The notes: generated by a model not told the origin, from the letters alone. Numbered from the stretch's first letter, positions 33,402 through 43,778 are shown. The stretch: 64,000 nt of DNA from Rhizomys pruinosus (GCA_009823505.1 VZQC01006256.1:892656-956655), one strand, 5' to 3'. Numbers and translations: made by a program.

Positions 33402-34009
33402 AAAGAAAGAGGTATAGAGAATATTTGTATGTGTCAATCCCAAAGTTCTTGCTCTACAGATTTTATGTAAAGCAAATGTGGGCAACAGCGAATTATATCT
33501 CCATTTAATTCAGATGCATTACCATTTTTATCAGATTCTGTAAACCAATGTTGTTTAATATACACATGTTTACTCTTACTAAGTCCTAAAACACCATGTG
33601 TCCTGTAGACAGTGTCTAGGCGAAACTGGGTACTTGCTGAGCTCACGTCAATTAAATATGCCTTAATCGAATATACACCCGTGTCCCTCTCCCACCCATC
33701 CCCCCTTTCCAATTCACCATTTCAGTCCATTTTCTGATGCAGTCTTTCTGTTGTTCTTTTACTATGCCTCCCTCTCCATGAGAAATATTTATATCTGGGT
33801 TGTTGGTACTAGCATCCACATATGAGGGACACCATTTGTCGTTTGTTTTTCTGGGACTGTGTTACTTCACTTAACATAATGTCTTCCAGCTCCATCCATT
33901 TACCTGCAAATTTCATGATGTTGTCCCTCTTTACTGCTGCATAGTATTCCATTGTATACATGTACCACATTTTCTCTATCCACTCGTCAGTTGAAGGGCA
34001 CCTGGGCTG
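33402..34009 (-). repeat. Antisense L1-derived sequence ending at the gap
   Basis: The first 17 bases (33402-33418) are the site duplicated around the L1 insertion in copy 2. From about 33690 the text is clearly antisense L1 3' region: ggttgttggtactagcatcc, acttcacttaacataatgtc, ttccagctccatccatttac, catagtattccattgtatac. It is not present after copy 2. The portion 33419-33690 is shared by both copies and is assigned to the L1 only by inference. Confidence 0.6.
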
Positions 34010-34010
34010 N
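34010..34010. other. Ambiguous base (assembly gap marker)
   Basis: The only n in 64 kb, placed exactly at the junction between the left copy's L1 tail and the first base of the second 3.5-kb copy. This points to a contig join of unknown or zero length. Confidence 0.97.
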
Positions 34011-34679
34011 CAAATAGTCTACCTGAACTAAAAGAATTAAGGCAGTGGAATGAGAGGAAGAGATCTACTGGGGAGGGTAGCCAGGCTGCAACCTGACCAT
34101 ATCACCTACACGTTCCCATGGGCAATGATGCCCCAAGCCTAGTGCCTTACTTCACAGGGCATCTTATTGGACTCGGTGGATTCCTGCTGGTCTCCATTGT
34201 CTTTTTGTTTAGCTCCATTCACTTATGAACAGGGTTTGGGGAAGGTGGGTGGCAGTGGTGACTGAAATGCCGCCTCTCCCTTGAACTCATGGGTCATCTT
34301 GACTTTCTTCCAGATAAAGTAGTCCTAATACAGGTGTCTCCTTGGCTCACATAAGTCACTTGACCAAAGCTCAGTGATTTGGGTGAGGGGGCTCTGAGAG
34401 TTCTTGAACTGTCCATCCTAACAGTTAGATGTATTGTTTCACAGATGTGTGACTTCAGGTCTGTCCCTTCATACGATGGTGGTGGATAAAAGATGATGGT
34501 AGTAGCGTTAACACTATTATTCCCCCACACAGCATTATAGCCAGTGCTTGCTAAGTGTCAGGAACTTAGTTAAAGCATTATTTAATGATTTAATCTTCAC
34601 AGTAATTGTGCTGGTTTGGTAGCCCCTCTGCCTCACGGATAAAGAAGCTGAGGCTCAGAAAGGTGAAGGACACTGTGCT

Positions 34680-35250
34680 GGAGAACTTAGATGTCAGCTT
34701 GACACACCCGGGTTGAGGAGCCTCAATTGGGGAATTTCCTCCATTAGTCTGGCCTGTGGACCACATCTGTGGGGTATTTTTTGATTGAGTGATGGGGAAT
34801 GACCCAGCCCACTCTGGGTGGTTCCACCCTGGGGTAGGTTGTTGTGTATTTTTTTTTTTTTTTTGGTCTTTTCGAGACAGGGTCTCCCTGTAGCACCAGC
34901 TGCCCTGGAACTAATTTGTAGACCAGGCTGGCCTTGAACCCACAAAGATCCCCCTGCCTCACCCTCCCAAGTGCTAGGAATCAAAGGCGTGTGCCACCAC
35001 GCCCAGCAAGTTGTTTGTGATTTTATAAGAAAGTAGGGTAAGCATGGCCAGGGAGCAAGCCAGTAAGCCAGTGTTCCTCCATGGCTTGTGCTTCAGGCTC
35101 CTGCCTCCAGGAGTTCCTGTCTTGGGTTCTTCTCAGTGATGAACTGTGTGACCTGGAGATGTAAGATGAAGTAAAACCCTCTTCCTCCCAAGTTGGTATT
35201 GGTCAGAGCATTTTGTCACACAAGCAATGGAGAAGCAAATTAGAATAGGC
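34680..35250 (+). repeat. URR1-like hAT remnant split by a B1 (copy 2)
   Basis: Same element and same B1 insertion point as 30862-31430, with several one-base indels. Confidence 0.65.
34851..35008 (-). repeat. B1 SINE (copy 2)
   Basis: Same insertion as the B1 at 31039-31193. It shows small losses such as gaactaatttgtag where copy 1 has gaactcactttgtag. Confidence 0.93.
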
Positions 35251-37218
35251 ATCTAGTGGCTGAGATGTTTCTGGAAGTCAGAGAGGTGTGGCTGGGATCT
35301 ATCCACCATGACCATGTGATATGTTTGGCTAAAGCAGCATCACAGTGGTTCTTGGACTTGTTGAAATGTGAGCCGCATTCATCGAAGGGCCGTGTGAGGA
35401 GCTGTGCAGAAGTGAGGCAGAAACATGAGGCTGGCATTTGTCTTCATCCACACAGGGGTTTGGCACTTTCCAAGTTCCTTTGGCAAGCAGCACTCTGGCC
35501 TGGCCAAAACCTGGGCTTCTGGCACACTAGCACTGGTCAGGCCAGGCCTCCCAGCCTCCTGCTGTGCAAATCAGAGTCTTGGCCCAGTGTGGCCTTTCCT
35601 GCTGTTTCTGCCCTTGAGCCCCAAGGACCAGAAGAATCAGGATCTCTATGACCAGGCTTCCTGGAGTGCTGTCAGAACGACAGCCCCCTGGGTGCCAGGA
35701 AACCCAAGCCTGGACACAGTGGCGGCAGAGCCCATCCTTGGGTGAGGAGCTGTCGGGAAGGGGCCCAGAGTGGAGAGGAACTTGGCCCTACCAGGAGCCA
35801 GTGGAGAGGCTGCCAGCCTCATTTCTTAAGATGCTGGTTGAGAGGAGAAGCAGGTTTCAGAATGAAAGAGGTTGGAACTGACCTGGTTAATTCATCATTT
35901 TTCTTGCAAATGTCTCCTAACGCCTCACTTCTGGGACGAGGAACAACAGAGCAGCACAGCCAGCTCCTGCTGGTGTGGCTTTTGGCTTTGGCCTAGGGTT
36001 TGGGGGACTAGTGCCCTCCAGGTGGCTTGGAAGAACCCTGTGGGCGGCATCCCTGCAGGTGCCAGGATTCAAACTTCAAGATGACAGCCCCCTCCCTGCC
36101 TTACTCCTCATGACTTTAGAGCCTAAGCTTAGTGAGCCAACCAACCAAGAGTGAGATACCCACGGAAGTCCTGCCCTCCTTTCTTTCCCAGTTTGGATCT
36201 TGAATACCTCCCTCAAACACAGTTTAAAGCCTTTGTCCCAGGGTTGGTGCCACTTGGAGGACTTGGACGTTTTTAGAGGCGGAGCCTATTGAGAGGGTTT
36301 CAGGTCTTTGAGGGTGTGACTTCAAAGGGATTATGAGACTGCTGTCACTTCCTCTTCCTCCTCTCTTGTTCTGGGCGGTGGGGGGGTGGTGGTGGTGGTG
36401 GTGGTGTCTGCAGGTATTCCTGGGATGCACCATCTCTGCCGCAATGGACTACTTGCCCAGCCCCCAGCCAGTGGGGCCAACCAACCTGTTCTCCTTATCT
36501 GTTGATTTTCTCAAAGGAATCACTTCTTCCTTGTCCACCTCTTTTCTTTCCTTCTCTTCGCCTGCCTTTCTTCCTCTTTTTTCTTCCTTCCAAGTATTTG
36601 TTATGGTGAACATATGCAATGTTTAAGGAACAATAAAAAAAAAATACAGCAGGTCTGTAAGCTAATTAATCAACTAATTACCATTTTTGACTGAAGGAAA
36701 CTGTTTCCGTCCCAGTACCTGGGGGTGGGGGGGGAGGTTCCTGAAAATGAGAGGGAGTTAAGTAAGATAAATCTGATTGTAGAGGGGCAATAGCAAGGAA
36801 TATTCCAGAGAGAAGAAGAGCATATGCAAAAGCCCTGGGGCCAAAAAAGATCCTGCTGCTCAGGAAGTTGAGGTCCAGGAAGCCCCTGAAATATTTTAAG
36901 CAAAGGAGGGGACACAGTCATATCTGAATTTGGAAGATATTTTGCTTCCTAATAACTGCTCAGAGTAAATCTTGCAAGAAGGGACCGGTGACTTATTCTT
37001 TGGAAGTCAATTCCTGTGCTAGGCCTCAGTTTCCCCATCTTGACAGTTTGGATACAGATGGATACTTTTCAGTGACTTTGAGTATTCTTTACTTTCTGTG
37101 CTGTCTTTCAACTGGACACTTAGACCCAAGGAGAAGGAATTCTGTGTGTATTTCAGCCTTCCTCTTGAGCATTTATTTTATTAGAGCAATTAGGAAGTAC
37201 ACGTGGTCTCCTATCTGT
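35251..37218. other. Remainder of duplication copy 2
   Basis: Holds the second copies of the unassigned stretch (35251-36180), the LTR-like remnant with GGT tract (about 36185-36635) and the unnamed ancient repeat (about 36800-36930). No gene recognised. Confidence 0.5.
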
Positions 37219-37975
37219 AAAGAAAGAGGTATAGAGAATATTTGTATGTGTCAATCCCAAAGTTCTTGCTCTACAGATTTTAAAGAGCAATGTGTGGCAA
37301 CAGCGAATTATATCTCCATTAATCAGATGCATTACCATTTTTATCAGATTCTGTAAACCAATGTTGTTTAATATACACATGTTTACTCTTACTAAGTCCA
37401 AAACACCATGTGTCCTGTAGACAGTGTCTAGGCGAAACTGGGTACTTGTGAGCTCACGTCAATTAAATATGCCTTAATCGAATATACACCCGTGTCCCTC
37501 TCCACCCATCCCCCTACCTCTCATCCACCTGTGCCCCTTTTCTAAGCCTAGGGAAACAACCTGCGGAAGAGGGGGCGTGGTAGAATGTAAGGGCTGCGAT
37601 TGGGGTGAAATGGTGAAACTACAGCAATGTAGTTGGACAACTCATTTGATCAACTTGATTGAACAAACAACCTGTCACCCCCCACTGGATGGTGGGGCTG
37701 TAGGTGTTTGGGCACAACAGCCTGCAGATAGGTTTTGCATGAAGGATGCTTGTACTCATGGATTATCACTTATAGCTTAAAAAAAAAAAACATGAAAAAA
37801 AAAACTGAGAGAAAGATGCAGGACAGTTATGGCAGAATGCATGATCTGGGATGGGGTGGGGGTGGGGGGGGAGGGAAAGGGAAATAAGCCTGAACTGAAT
37901 TGGAAAAAATGTATGAAATGCACAAAGCATCAATAAAAACTAATTTAAAAAAAAAAAAAAAGAAAGAGGTATAGA
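37219..37975 (+). mobile_element. 5'-truncated LINE-1 insertion with 17-bp target-site duplication
   Basis: The duplication aaagaaagaggtataga occurs at 37219-37235 and 37959-37975. Between them, 37516-37955 is a sense L1 3' UTR: ctgcggaagagggggcgtgg, agaatgtaagggctgcgatt, a G-rich tract (gggatggggtgggggtgggg), an aataaaaacta signal-like end and poly(A). The part 37236-37515 is probably L1 in inverted orientation (twin priming), because its continuation in the left copy is antisense L1. No L1 coding sequence is intact. Confidence 0.72.
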
Positions 37976-38139
37976 CACAGCCCATCCTCCTGGGAGGGCG
38001 CTGCAGAATGTGTGCACACCCAAACTGCAAGCATCACTGCTCCAGACTCTTCTTGGCTTCAGTCTTCAAGAGGCACCTGCAGGAGGGCAACAGAGGGGTG
38101 CGGGAAGAAGTTCGGTCCAGTATTGCTTACAAACTGCAA
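37976..38139. other. Unassigned right flank of the L1 insertion
   Basis: No gene or repeat recognised. It starts immediately after the right target-site duplication, so it is the genomic flank of the insertion. Confidence 0.45.
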
Positions 38140-38545
38140 AGAATGAGACAACTTTAAAGTCCATGACTAGGCATCTCTTAGAATCAGAACAATGGAAATT
38201 ATTGAATTATTGAATACTAAGCAGCCATCACAAGGAATAAATGAAGCCTTGAAGAAACAAAATGGGAAACGTTACTCTAAGACATTCTGATAGGTGAAAA
38301 AACAAGTTGTGAAATGACGCAGGCAGAACGAAAAGGCAGATGGCATATTCCCTCTGGCTTTCCCACGAGCTTCTGTGTAATCAATGTACACCATTTGGAG
38401 ACTCAAGATTTGACAAAGAAATGCCTAACTACTAAGCATGGCTGCCTCTGGAGTAGCTTTTGCCTTCTTGGCAATGTCCAAACATTTTTGAAGAGGAAGC
38501 ATGCATTTATATGCTTCATGATAAAGTCAATTAAAAATTAGTCAG
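38140..38545 (+). repeat. Old L1 (L1M-like) 3' fragment
   Basis: 'tgaatactaagcagccatca', 'aaggaataaatgaagccttg', 'gataggtgaaaaaacaagtt' and 'atgcatttatatgcttcatg' follow the order near the 3' end of old mammalian L1 elements. Strongly diverged. Confidence 0.45.
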
Positions 38546-38644
38546 GGTTCTTGAAGATATTCAAGAAAGAATTGATGAGATTCATTATTACTAGAGAAGG
38601 TTCATAGAGGGGGTTAAAGGACCTTTTCCTATTGCTAGTGGCTA

Positions 38645-38745
38645 CATTTGATAGTGGATCAGACTGGCTTGGAACTCACAGAACTCTCTCTCCCTCTGCC
38701 TCCCAGAGTGCTGAGATTAAAGCTCTGTGCCACCACACCTATTTA
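38645..38745 (-). repeat. Partial B1 SINE
   Basis: 'atcagactggcttggaactc', 'ctgcctcccagagtgctgag', 'taaagctctgtgccaccaca': antisense B1 with one end missing. Confidence 0.75.
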
Positions 38746-39576
38746 TATTTTGTATAATGAGTATATATTTATATATTGATAGTTTAATGAAAAAAGTGGG
38801 AGAGGAAGTAGTTCTTCCACTTTAGCTCTTCTCCAAAGGAGTGAAGTGGCTCAGAGCCCCCCAGGAGCCCATGTGACTGGAGGGAGCATGCACTGAGTCA
38901 GAGACTTGGAGACTAAGAGCCAGCCACAGCTCCTGCCCCTATCACGTGACACCAGAACACAGCTCACTGGCTTGTTTTGCAACCCAGGCAGGTCCTTTAA
39001 CCACAAGCCTGCTCTTGGCCCCATGTGGCTCAGGGAGCCTGTTCCAACCCTCTTCCCTTGAATGACTCACACCTCTTCCCGCAGTCACTGGGGGAGGATG
39101 TGGAGAACTTGGTCTTCGGACTCCGGGGGCAGAGGTCCAACTCCTGTCCCAGGGCCCAGCCAGGCTGGCTGCCTTGGAGACTGATGGACACCAAAGGTAT
39201 TCAGGGAAGTTCCCAGATGGAGATTACTGCTCTGTGTGTAGTTAATGCAACCTCAGGTATCTGTGCAAGACCTTCGAAATCAGTGCCCATATGGTGTTTG
39301 GAGATCATACCCTAGTTCCCATGATACCCAGGTACTGTGCTATAACTGCCTGCTAAGCATGGCTTGCTGACCCCACTTTGCAGATGCTTAAAACTGAGTC
39401 TTAGCTGGGTAAATGACTTAGCCAAGTTCTCAGGCCCAGGCTAGTAAGTGGCAGAGAAAGTGTTTGAAACCAGGTGTGGCTGAAGCTGATGTCAGGGTGA
39501 TTTCCATTGTCTGCTGGCTGTTTGCACTGGCCATAAAGTCTGTGCTCAAGGGTGGGGGCCCCTAGAGGCCACTTCT
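38746..39576. other. Unassigned stretch with MIR-like patch
   Basis: A MIR/L2-like antisense patch lies at about 39330-39480 (ccactttgcagatgcttaaa, ctgagtcttagctgggtaaa). No gene recognised. Confidence 0.45.
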
Positions 39577-39596
39577 TTTTTTATTTTTTTAAACAT

Positions 39597-39597
39597 T

Positions 39598-39636
<39 letters not shown>

Positions 39637-39656
39637 TTATTATTATTATTATTATT
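39597..39656. repeat. (TTTA)n(TTA)n microsatellite
   Basis: TTTA tetranucleotides pass into TTA trinucleotides. It derives from the AAATAAA-type tail of the enclosing B2. Confidence 0.93.
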
Positions 39657-39803
39657 TTGGTCTTTTTGAGACAGGGTCTCCCTGTAGCCCCAGCTGTCCT
39701 GGAACTCACTCTGTAGACTAGGCTGGCCTTGAACTCACAAAGATCCGCCTGCCTCTGCCTCCCAAGTGCTAGGATTAAAGGTGTACCCCACCACGCCCGG
39801 CAG
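39657..39803 (-). repeat. B1 SINE nested in a B2 tail
   Basis: Antisense B1: ttggtctttttgagacaggg, cagctgtcctggaactcact, taggctggccttgaactcac, cccaagtgctaggattaaag, caccacgcccggc. Little diverged. Confidence 0.93.
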
Positions 39804-40149
39804 ATTTCTTTTTTTTTTATTCTTGTATGTGTATGAATGTACTGTCTGCATGTAGGTTTGTGCACCCGTGTCATGCAATGCCGCGGAGGTCAGAAGAGGG
39901 CATCGGATTTGCCTGGAACTGGAGTTAAAGATGGTTCTCAGCCACCATGTGGGTGCTGGGGATCGAACCCAGGTCCTCTGCAAGACCAGTCGGCTCTCTT
40001 AACCACTAGGCCATCTCTCCAGCCCCGAGGCCACTTCTCATGAGCACCCTCAGATTTACAGGTTGAAGGGGAAGACAGAGGCAACAAAGAAGTCCTCTAG
40101 GTGGACACCCAGGACAACAGACAAGGCCCTTCTGTGGGGATACTGATCA

Positions 40150-40285
40150 CTTTGTCATCTAATGCTCTTGAATCCTACCAGCACCTGTGAATCCATTACT
40201 CTTGAGTGGCAGATGAACAAACTGAGACTTGGGAAGTAAATGACTAGCTCTCCAGAGCCAATAGGAAAAGGCAGTGGTCAAAAAC
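40150..40285 (-). repeat. MIR-type remnant
   Basis: 'tgctcttgaatcctaccagc', 'tggcagatgaacaaactgag' and 'acttgggaagtaaatgacta' match the antisense MIR core. Confidence 0.5.
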
Positions 40286-40307
40286 AGTTCTATCTGGGTC
40301 AAAATTC

Positions 40308-40380
40308 TTCCCTCCTCCTTCTCCTCCTCTTTCTTCTTTTCCTCCTCCTCCTCCTCTTCCTCCTCCTCCTCCTTCTCCTT

Positions 40381-40439
<59 letters not shown>

Positions 40440-40446
40440 AACACAC
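40308..40446. repeat. Compound polypyrimidine and CA microsatellite
   Basis: CTT/CCT trinucleotide-like pyrimidine tract (40308-40383), then (CT)n (40384-40417), then (CA)n to about 40439. The long all-pyrimidine strand could adopt triplex structure. The Leu/Ser and Arg/Gly-rich frames across it are not genes. Confidence 0.93.
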
Positions 40447-40734
40447 AGCCATGGCAAACTATGTTCCCACCTTCCCTTTCCTTCTGAGGCTCACTCTTGC
40501 CCAGTAGGCAGCCTCTTGTTCAAGCTTTAATACCTCATGAGGTATCACCTTATCCAGAAAGACTTCCTCAGCTCAGTTCTGCAGTGAAAGCATTTCTCTA
40601 ATATCGCCATTGTTTCCTGACCACATACACTATTATTGAAATACCCCCTAGTCATCTTCTCAGGGGACTGTGCGTGTCCTGTTGATTCTCAGATCCCATG
40701 TTCTCCATCTGGAAGCTAATGTAGAGGTCACAAC

Positions 40735-40945
40735 AGAGCTTCATAGACCCATAGATCTAGATTTTGGTTCCAGCAGGGCTGGGTAATATTGGGACAATCA
40801 CGTCTCTTGTTGTAGCTTTATCTGTGAAGTGGAAGTTCTGATGCCTACTTCTTAGTCCTTATAAGGATTAGTGAAATATTTATATAAAGTGCTCATCACA
40901 GTGCCTGAGGCACAGAGGACATTAATATCATTAGCCCTCTGGTTG
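40735..40945 (+). repeat. MIR-type remnant
   Basis: 'tttggttccagcagggctgg', 'ctttatctgtgaagtggaag', 'cttataaggattagtgaaat', 'aaagtgctcatcacagtgcc' give an almost full-length sense MIR order. The best MIR in the window. Confidence 0.72.
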
Positions 40946-42815
40946 AGTCCAGACATGGATCCTCAGGTGACTGGCCAAGGAAAGGCTGGCTGTCACACTC
41001 TATTATGCAGAGACCTAATGATGAACATTCCTCCTGCATCAGAGGTGGTGATTAGCTCGACATTTACACAGGTAAAGAAAGACAGGATGAACTGAAGCTT
41101 TTATCCTAATCAAGGTGAATAAAATGAATTATGTCAATCATCTAAGAAAGAAGAAAAAATGTTATCAATGTGTGGTGCTGAGGCTGGACCTAAAATCACT
41201 CCTGGGAACACTACTTAGGATTGTTGTAGAACCTGGTCCTTCTAGTACAGAGGTGGCCATCTTCATCAGATCAGCTGCACCTGCTTGCAAGAGACCACAT
41301 AGAGCCAGTCTGTGGACTGCTGATAGTCCCTCAAAGCAGGCAGGGTGGCGAGGTCATTGGATCCTCCCAGCTATTTGTATGCAATCCTGTCCTAATTGCC
41401 AATGGCCTAAGAGTCTGGGGAGGTGCTAGAGTATAGAGGTTGGGTGAGGTTATCTGAGTGAGGCTCCATCTACTCGGCCGCCATACACGCTGGGTGAAGA
41501 TTTTCGAGTGCAGCTGCTTTAGGGTCAGCCACACTCCTGGCAGGAACCCTTCCTGCATGCTCTGTAAGAACACCCAGTAAACTCGTTTGCTCCCCAGGGT
41601 GAACTTGGTGGAATTGGAATTTGGTTTGTCAGGACCTATGAGGAGGGCGTAGGTATCCCAGAGAAAGAACTTCCTCAATAGGACTCTCCAAGTCCTCATG
41701 AACTTTGTGATGATCTGAAAATCCATTGTGCCATTCTTATGAATATGCTGAGAAAATAATATTGAAGAGAAGACTAGCAGAAGAAGCAGGGGATATTTAC
41801 TATGGCAGTATCTAGTTCAATGAAAACCTGGACAATCCCAGAAGGCCCATTTATAGGGCTGTAATGAATCCAACCATGGGTATCAATGTCATCCTGAGCT
41901 GTATAGTGGCAAAGGTCTTAGAGACACAAACAAGATGTTGCCTACGTATTACTTGGGAATCATACTGAGGCCTGGAGTTTACTCTGATGTGCAATGTGTC
42001 AAATCTGTGCAAGGACAAACCTGAGTAAACACAGGTCAAGGGCAAAATGGAAGGGTTGTTTGGTGCTATTTGAGCTGAACCACCCAGCCATCCTACATGT
42101 GGCCTGCAGGGCCGGCGACTCTGGGATTTCATACCCAGTCTTGCCCAGCAGGCATCTCCTGCAGCCAGACCCCACCAGTGATTCCCCAAATATAGCTCCC
42201 TTGCTGGGGTCAAGATACAAATGGGTGTCACTGCTTCTCCTCCGGCTCCAGGAAGCTCAAAGACCTGCACCAGGGATATTCCAGAGGGCAAAGCACTCTG
42301 GTCTCAATGGGAAGGTTCCCTACAAGTGTTCTGTGGCAGGGGCCGATCTTGCTCAGTGGCTCCAGAGAGTCCTTTCCTCAAGGCAAAAGAGCCCTGTGCC
42401 TGAGGGAGGCTGCATTAGGCCTAATGGGGTTGATGGGAGCCCAGTTAGGTTAGGTAATTTGCACAAGGGAATCAAGCACTTTGGCTCACAGGATCTTTTC
42501 TAGCTTGAGAGAAAACAGTCATACATGGGACCATTTCTGTTCAGTGGGGCTCTTAAAGGAGGGCAGAAAGTGCTTACAATCCAGCTGCTTTCTCCTTGGA
42601 ATTCCTGGGCTGAAGGCCATCCTTCATCTTAGGCTCCTTCCTGTCCTGTTTCTACTTTGGCCTCTGTCACAGGCGCTGCTGTCTCTGCTCAGTTGCTGCA
42701 AACAGGCCTAGCATCTTGCTAGTCAATGCCCAACCCAGCCTCCAAATTGCGCTGTTACAATTTGGATAATGTGAGTCACCAAGGATTTGGCTGTCATGAT
42801 TTTGGCTTCATTGCC
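40946..42815. other. Unassigned block, possibly repeat-derived
   Basis: Antisense open frames of 131 codons (41331-41726) and 146 codons (41851-42291) are separated by stops in the same orientation. I recognise no domain. Antisense phrases such as ccaagttcaccctggggagc and cgagtttactgggtgttctt are reminiscent of rodent LTR/ERV sequence, but I cannot name a family. Confidence 0.35.
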
Positions 42816-42844
42816 ATTCATTCATTCATTCATTCATTCATTCA
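42816..42844. repeat. (ATTC)n microsatellite
   Basis: Seven tandem TTCA/ATTC tetranucleotides. Confidence 0.93.
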
Positions 42845-42856
42845 TATGCTCCTCAA

Positions 42857-43015
42857 TTTTTTTTTTTTTTTTTGGTCTTTTTGAGACAGGGTCTCCCTGT
42901 AGCCCCAGCTGTCCTGGAACTCACTCTGTAGACCAGGCTGGCCTTGAACTCAGAAAGATCTACCTGCCTCTGCCTCCCAAGTGCTAGGATTAAAGGCATG
43001 CGCCACCACGCCCGG
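42857..43015 (-). repeat. Young B1 SINE with target-site duplication
   Basis: T17 head, then ggtctttttgagacagggtc, cagctgtcctggaactcact, gaccaggctggccttgaact, gtgctaggattaaaggcatg, caccacgcccggg. The flanks share tgctcctcaattttt (left) and tgctcctgaattttt (right). Confidence 0.94.
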
Positions 43016-43430
43016 GCCTGCTCCTGAATTTTTTAGCACCACCTTTTCTCTGCCAGAGATTGTTTTAGGTACTGGCAGTATGATGGAACCATAACAACCT
43101 TAAATGAATAATAGAAAAAAATTAATTGAGAAAATAATATATTTTCAGAAGCTCCTTAAGAACAGTCAACTGGGAGTTCTTCTCAGAAGCAGAACAACTG
43201 GTAGACATGAGTCGGGCAGAACTTTGTTCCATTGGGGTGGTCATTAGCAGTGACTTTCTGAAAAATGTCAGTTCAGCCAAGTCGGGGAGGAGGAGAAAAA
43301 GCCAGTGATGCAGGAGGTTGGAGAAGAGACTTGAAGGCCGAGTGGCTGGCTGAGCAAAGGCCCAGGCAGCAGAGGCTGGGTGTGTTCTGCAGCACTATAG
43401 ACACACCCTGCCTCCTCTCAGTCTTCCTTC

Positions 43431-43500
43431 CCCCTCTCCATTCTTTCCCTTCCTCCCTCCCTCCCTCCCTCCTTCCCTCCCTCCCTCCCTCCCTCCCTCG
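43431..43500. repeat. (CCCT)n polypyrimidine tract
   Basis: Imperfect tandem ccctccct units, pyrimidine-only on the + strand and G-rich on the - strand. Confidence 0.92.
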
Positions 43501-43512
43501 CCCTCTCTCTGT

Positions 43513-43770
43513 ATATGGGGTGTCTGTGTGTGTACCTGTGGAGGCCACAGGTCAATGTCTCCTGTCTTCTTTGAATGATCCTCCCCTTCTTTTATGAGAC
43601 TGGGTCTCTCACTGGTTAGACTGACTGGCCAGTGACCCCTTGGGCCCCACCTGTGTCTGCCCCTCCAGTGCTGGAGTTACAGGTGTGTGCCTTGATCCTA
43701 ATTTTCATGTGGGTGTGGAGGATCCTGACTCAGGACATGCTATACAGCTAGCACTTTATGGACCGAGTCA
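43513..43770 (-). repeat. B4-like SINE (antisense)
   Basis: 'tggaggccacaggtcaatgt', 'tgagactgggtctctcactg', 'tagactgactggccagtgac', 'cagtgctggagttacaggtg', 'ggatcctgactcaggacatg' and 'gcactttatggaccgagtca' match the antisense B4 layout. Confidence 0.75.
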
Positions 43771-43777
43771 TCTCTGC

Positions 43778-43778
<1 letters not shown>

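Larger units (their letters stand above)
30200..33706. repeat. 3.5-kb direct duplication, copy 1 (left of the gap)
   Basis: This 3507-bp block is nearly identical to 34011-37515. It contains a MIR remnant, a URR1-like element split by a B1, unassigned sequence, an LTR-like remnant, a GGT tract and the start of an L1 insertion. Copies differ mainly by short indels, for example gtggtgataaagatg here versus gtggtggataaaagatg in copy 2. By eye I see no difference between about 31810 and 32540. Probably one genomic segment represented twice. Confidence 0.95.
34011..37515. repeat. 3.5-kb direct duplication, copy 2 (right of the gap)
   Basis: The first base after the n aligns with 30200 and the match runs to about 37515, where copy 1 reads ccccctttcc and copy 2 reads cccctacctc. 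Indels cluster in the first 1.3 kb (for example ctgtggaccac versus ctgtgaccac) and the last 0.9 kb (for example gtgaacatatgc versus gtgacactatgc). That pattern fits lower consensus quality at contig ends. Confidence 0.95.
39577..40026 (-). repeat. B2 SINE (antisense) with a B1 nested in its tail
   Basis: The outer B2 is flanked by gaggccacttct (39565-39576 and 40027-40038). Its antisense tail is an expanded TTTA/TTA tract (39597-39656), interrupted by a B1. The body resumes at about 39810: gtatgtgtatgaatgtactg, gcggaggtcagaagagggca, gcctggaactggagttaaag, ggccatctctccagcccc. It lacks the doubled actccag segment. Confidence 0.9.

Noticed and set aside
33434..33712. 92-codon antisense frame in copy 1
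   Set aside because: It is broken in copy 2 by indels and lies in probable L1-derived sequence; not evidence of a gene.
30200..37515. Biological tandem duplication creating a duplicated locus
   Set aside because: The exact n junction, the indel-dominated differences and the mismatched L1 ends all fit an assembly artefact better. Kept as a finding about the assembly.
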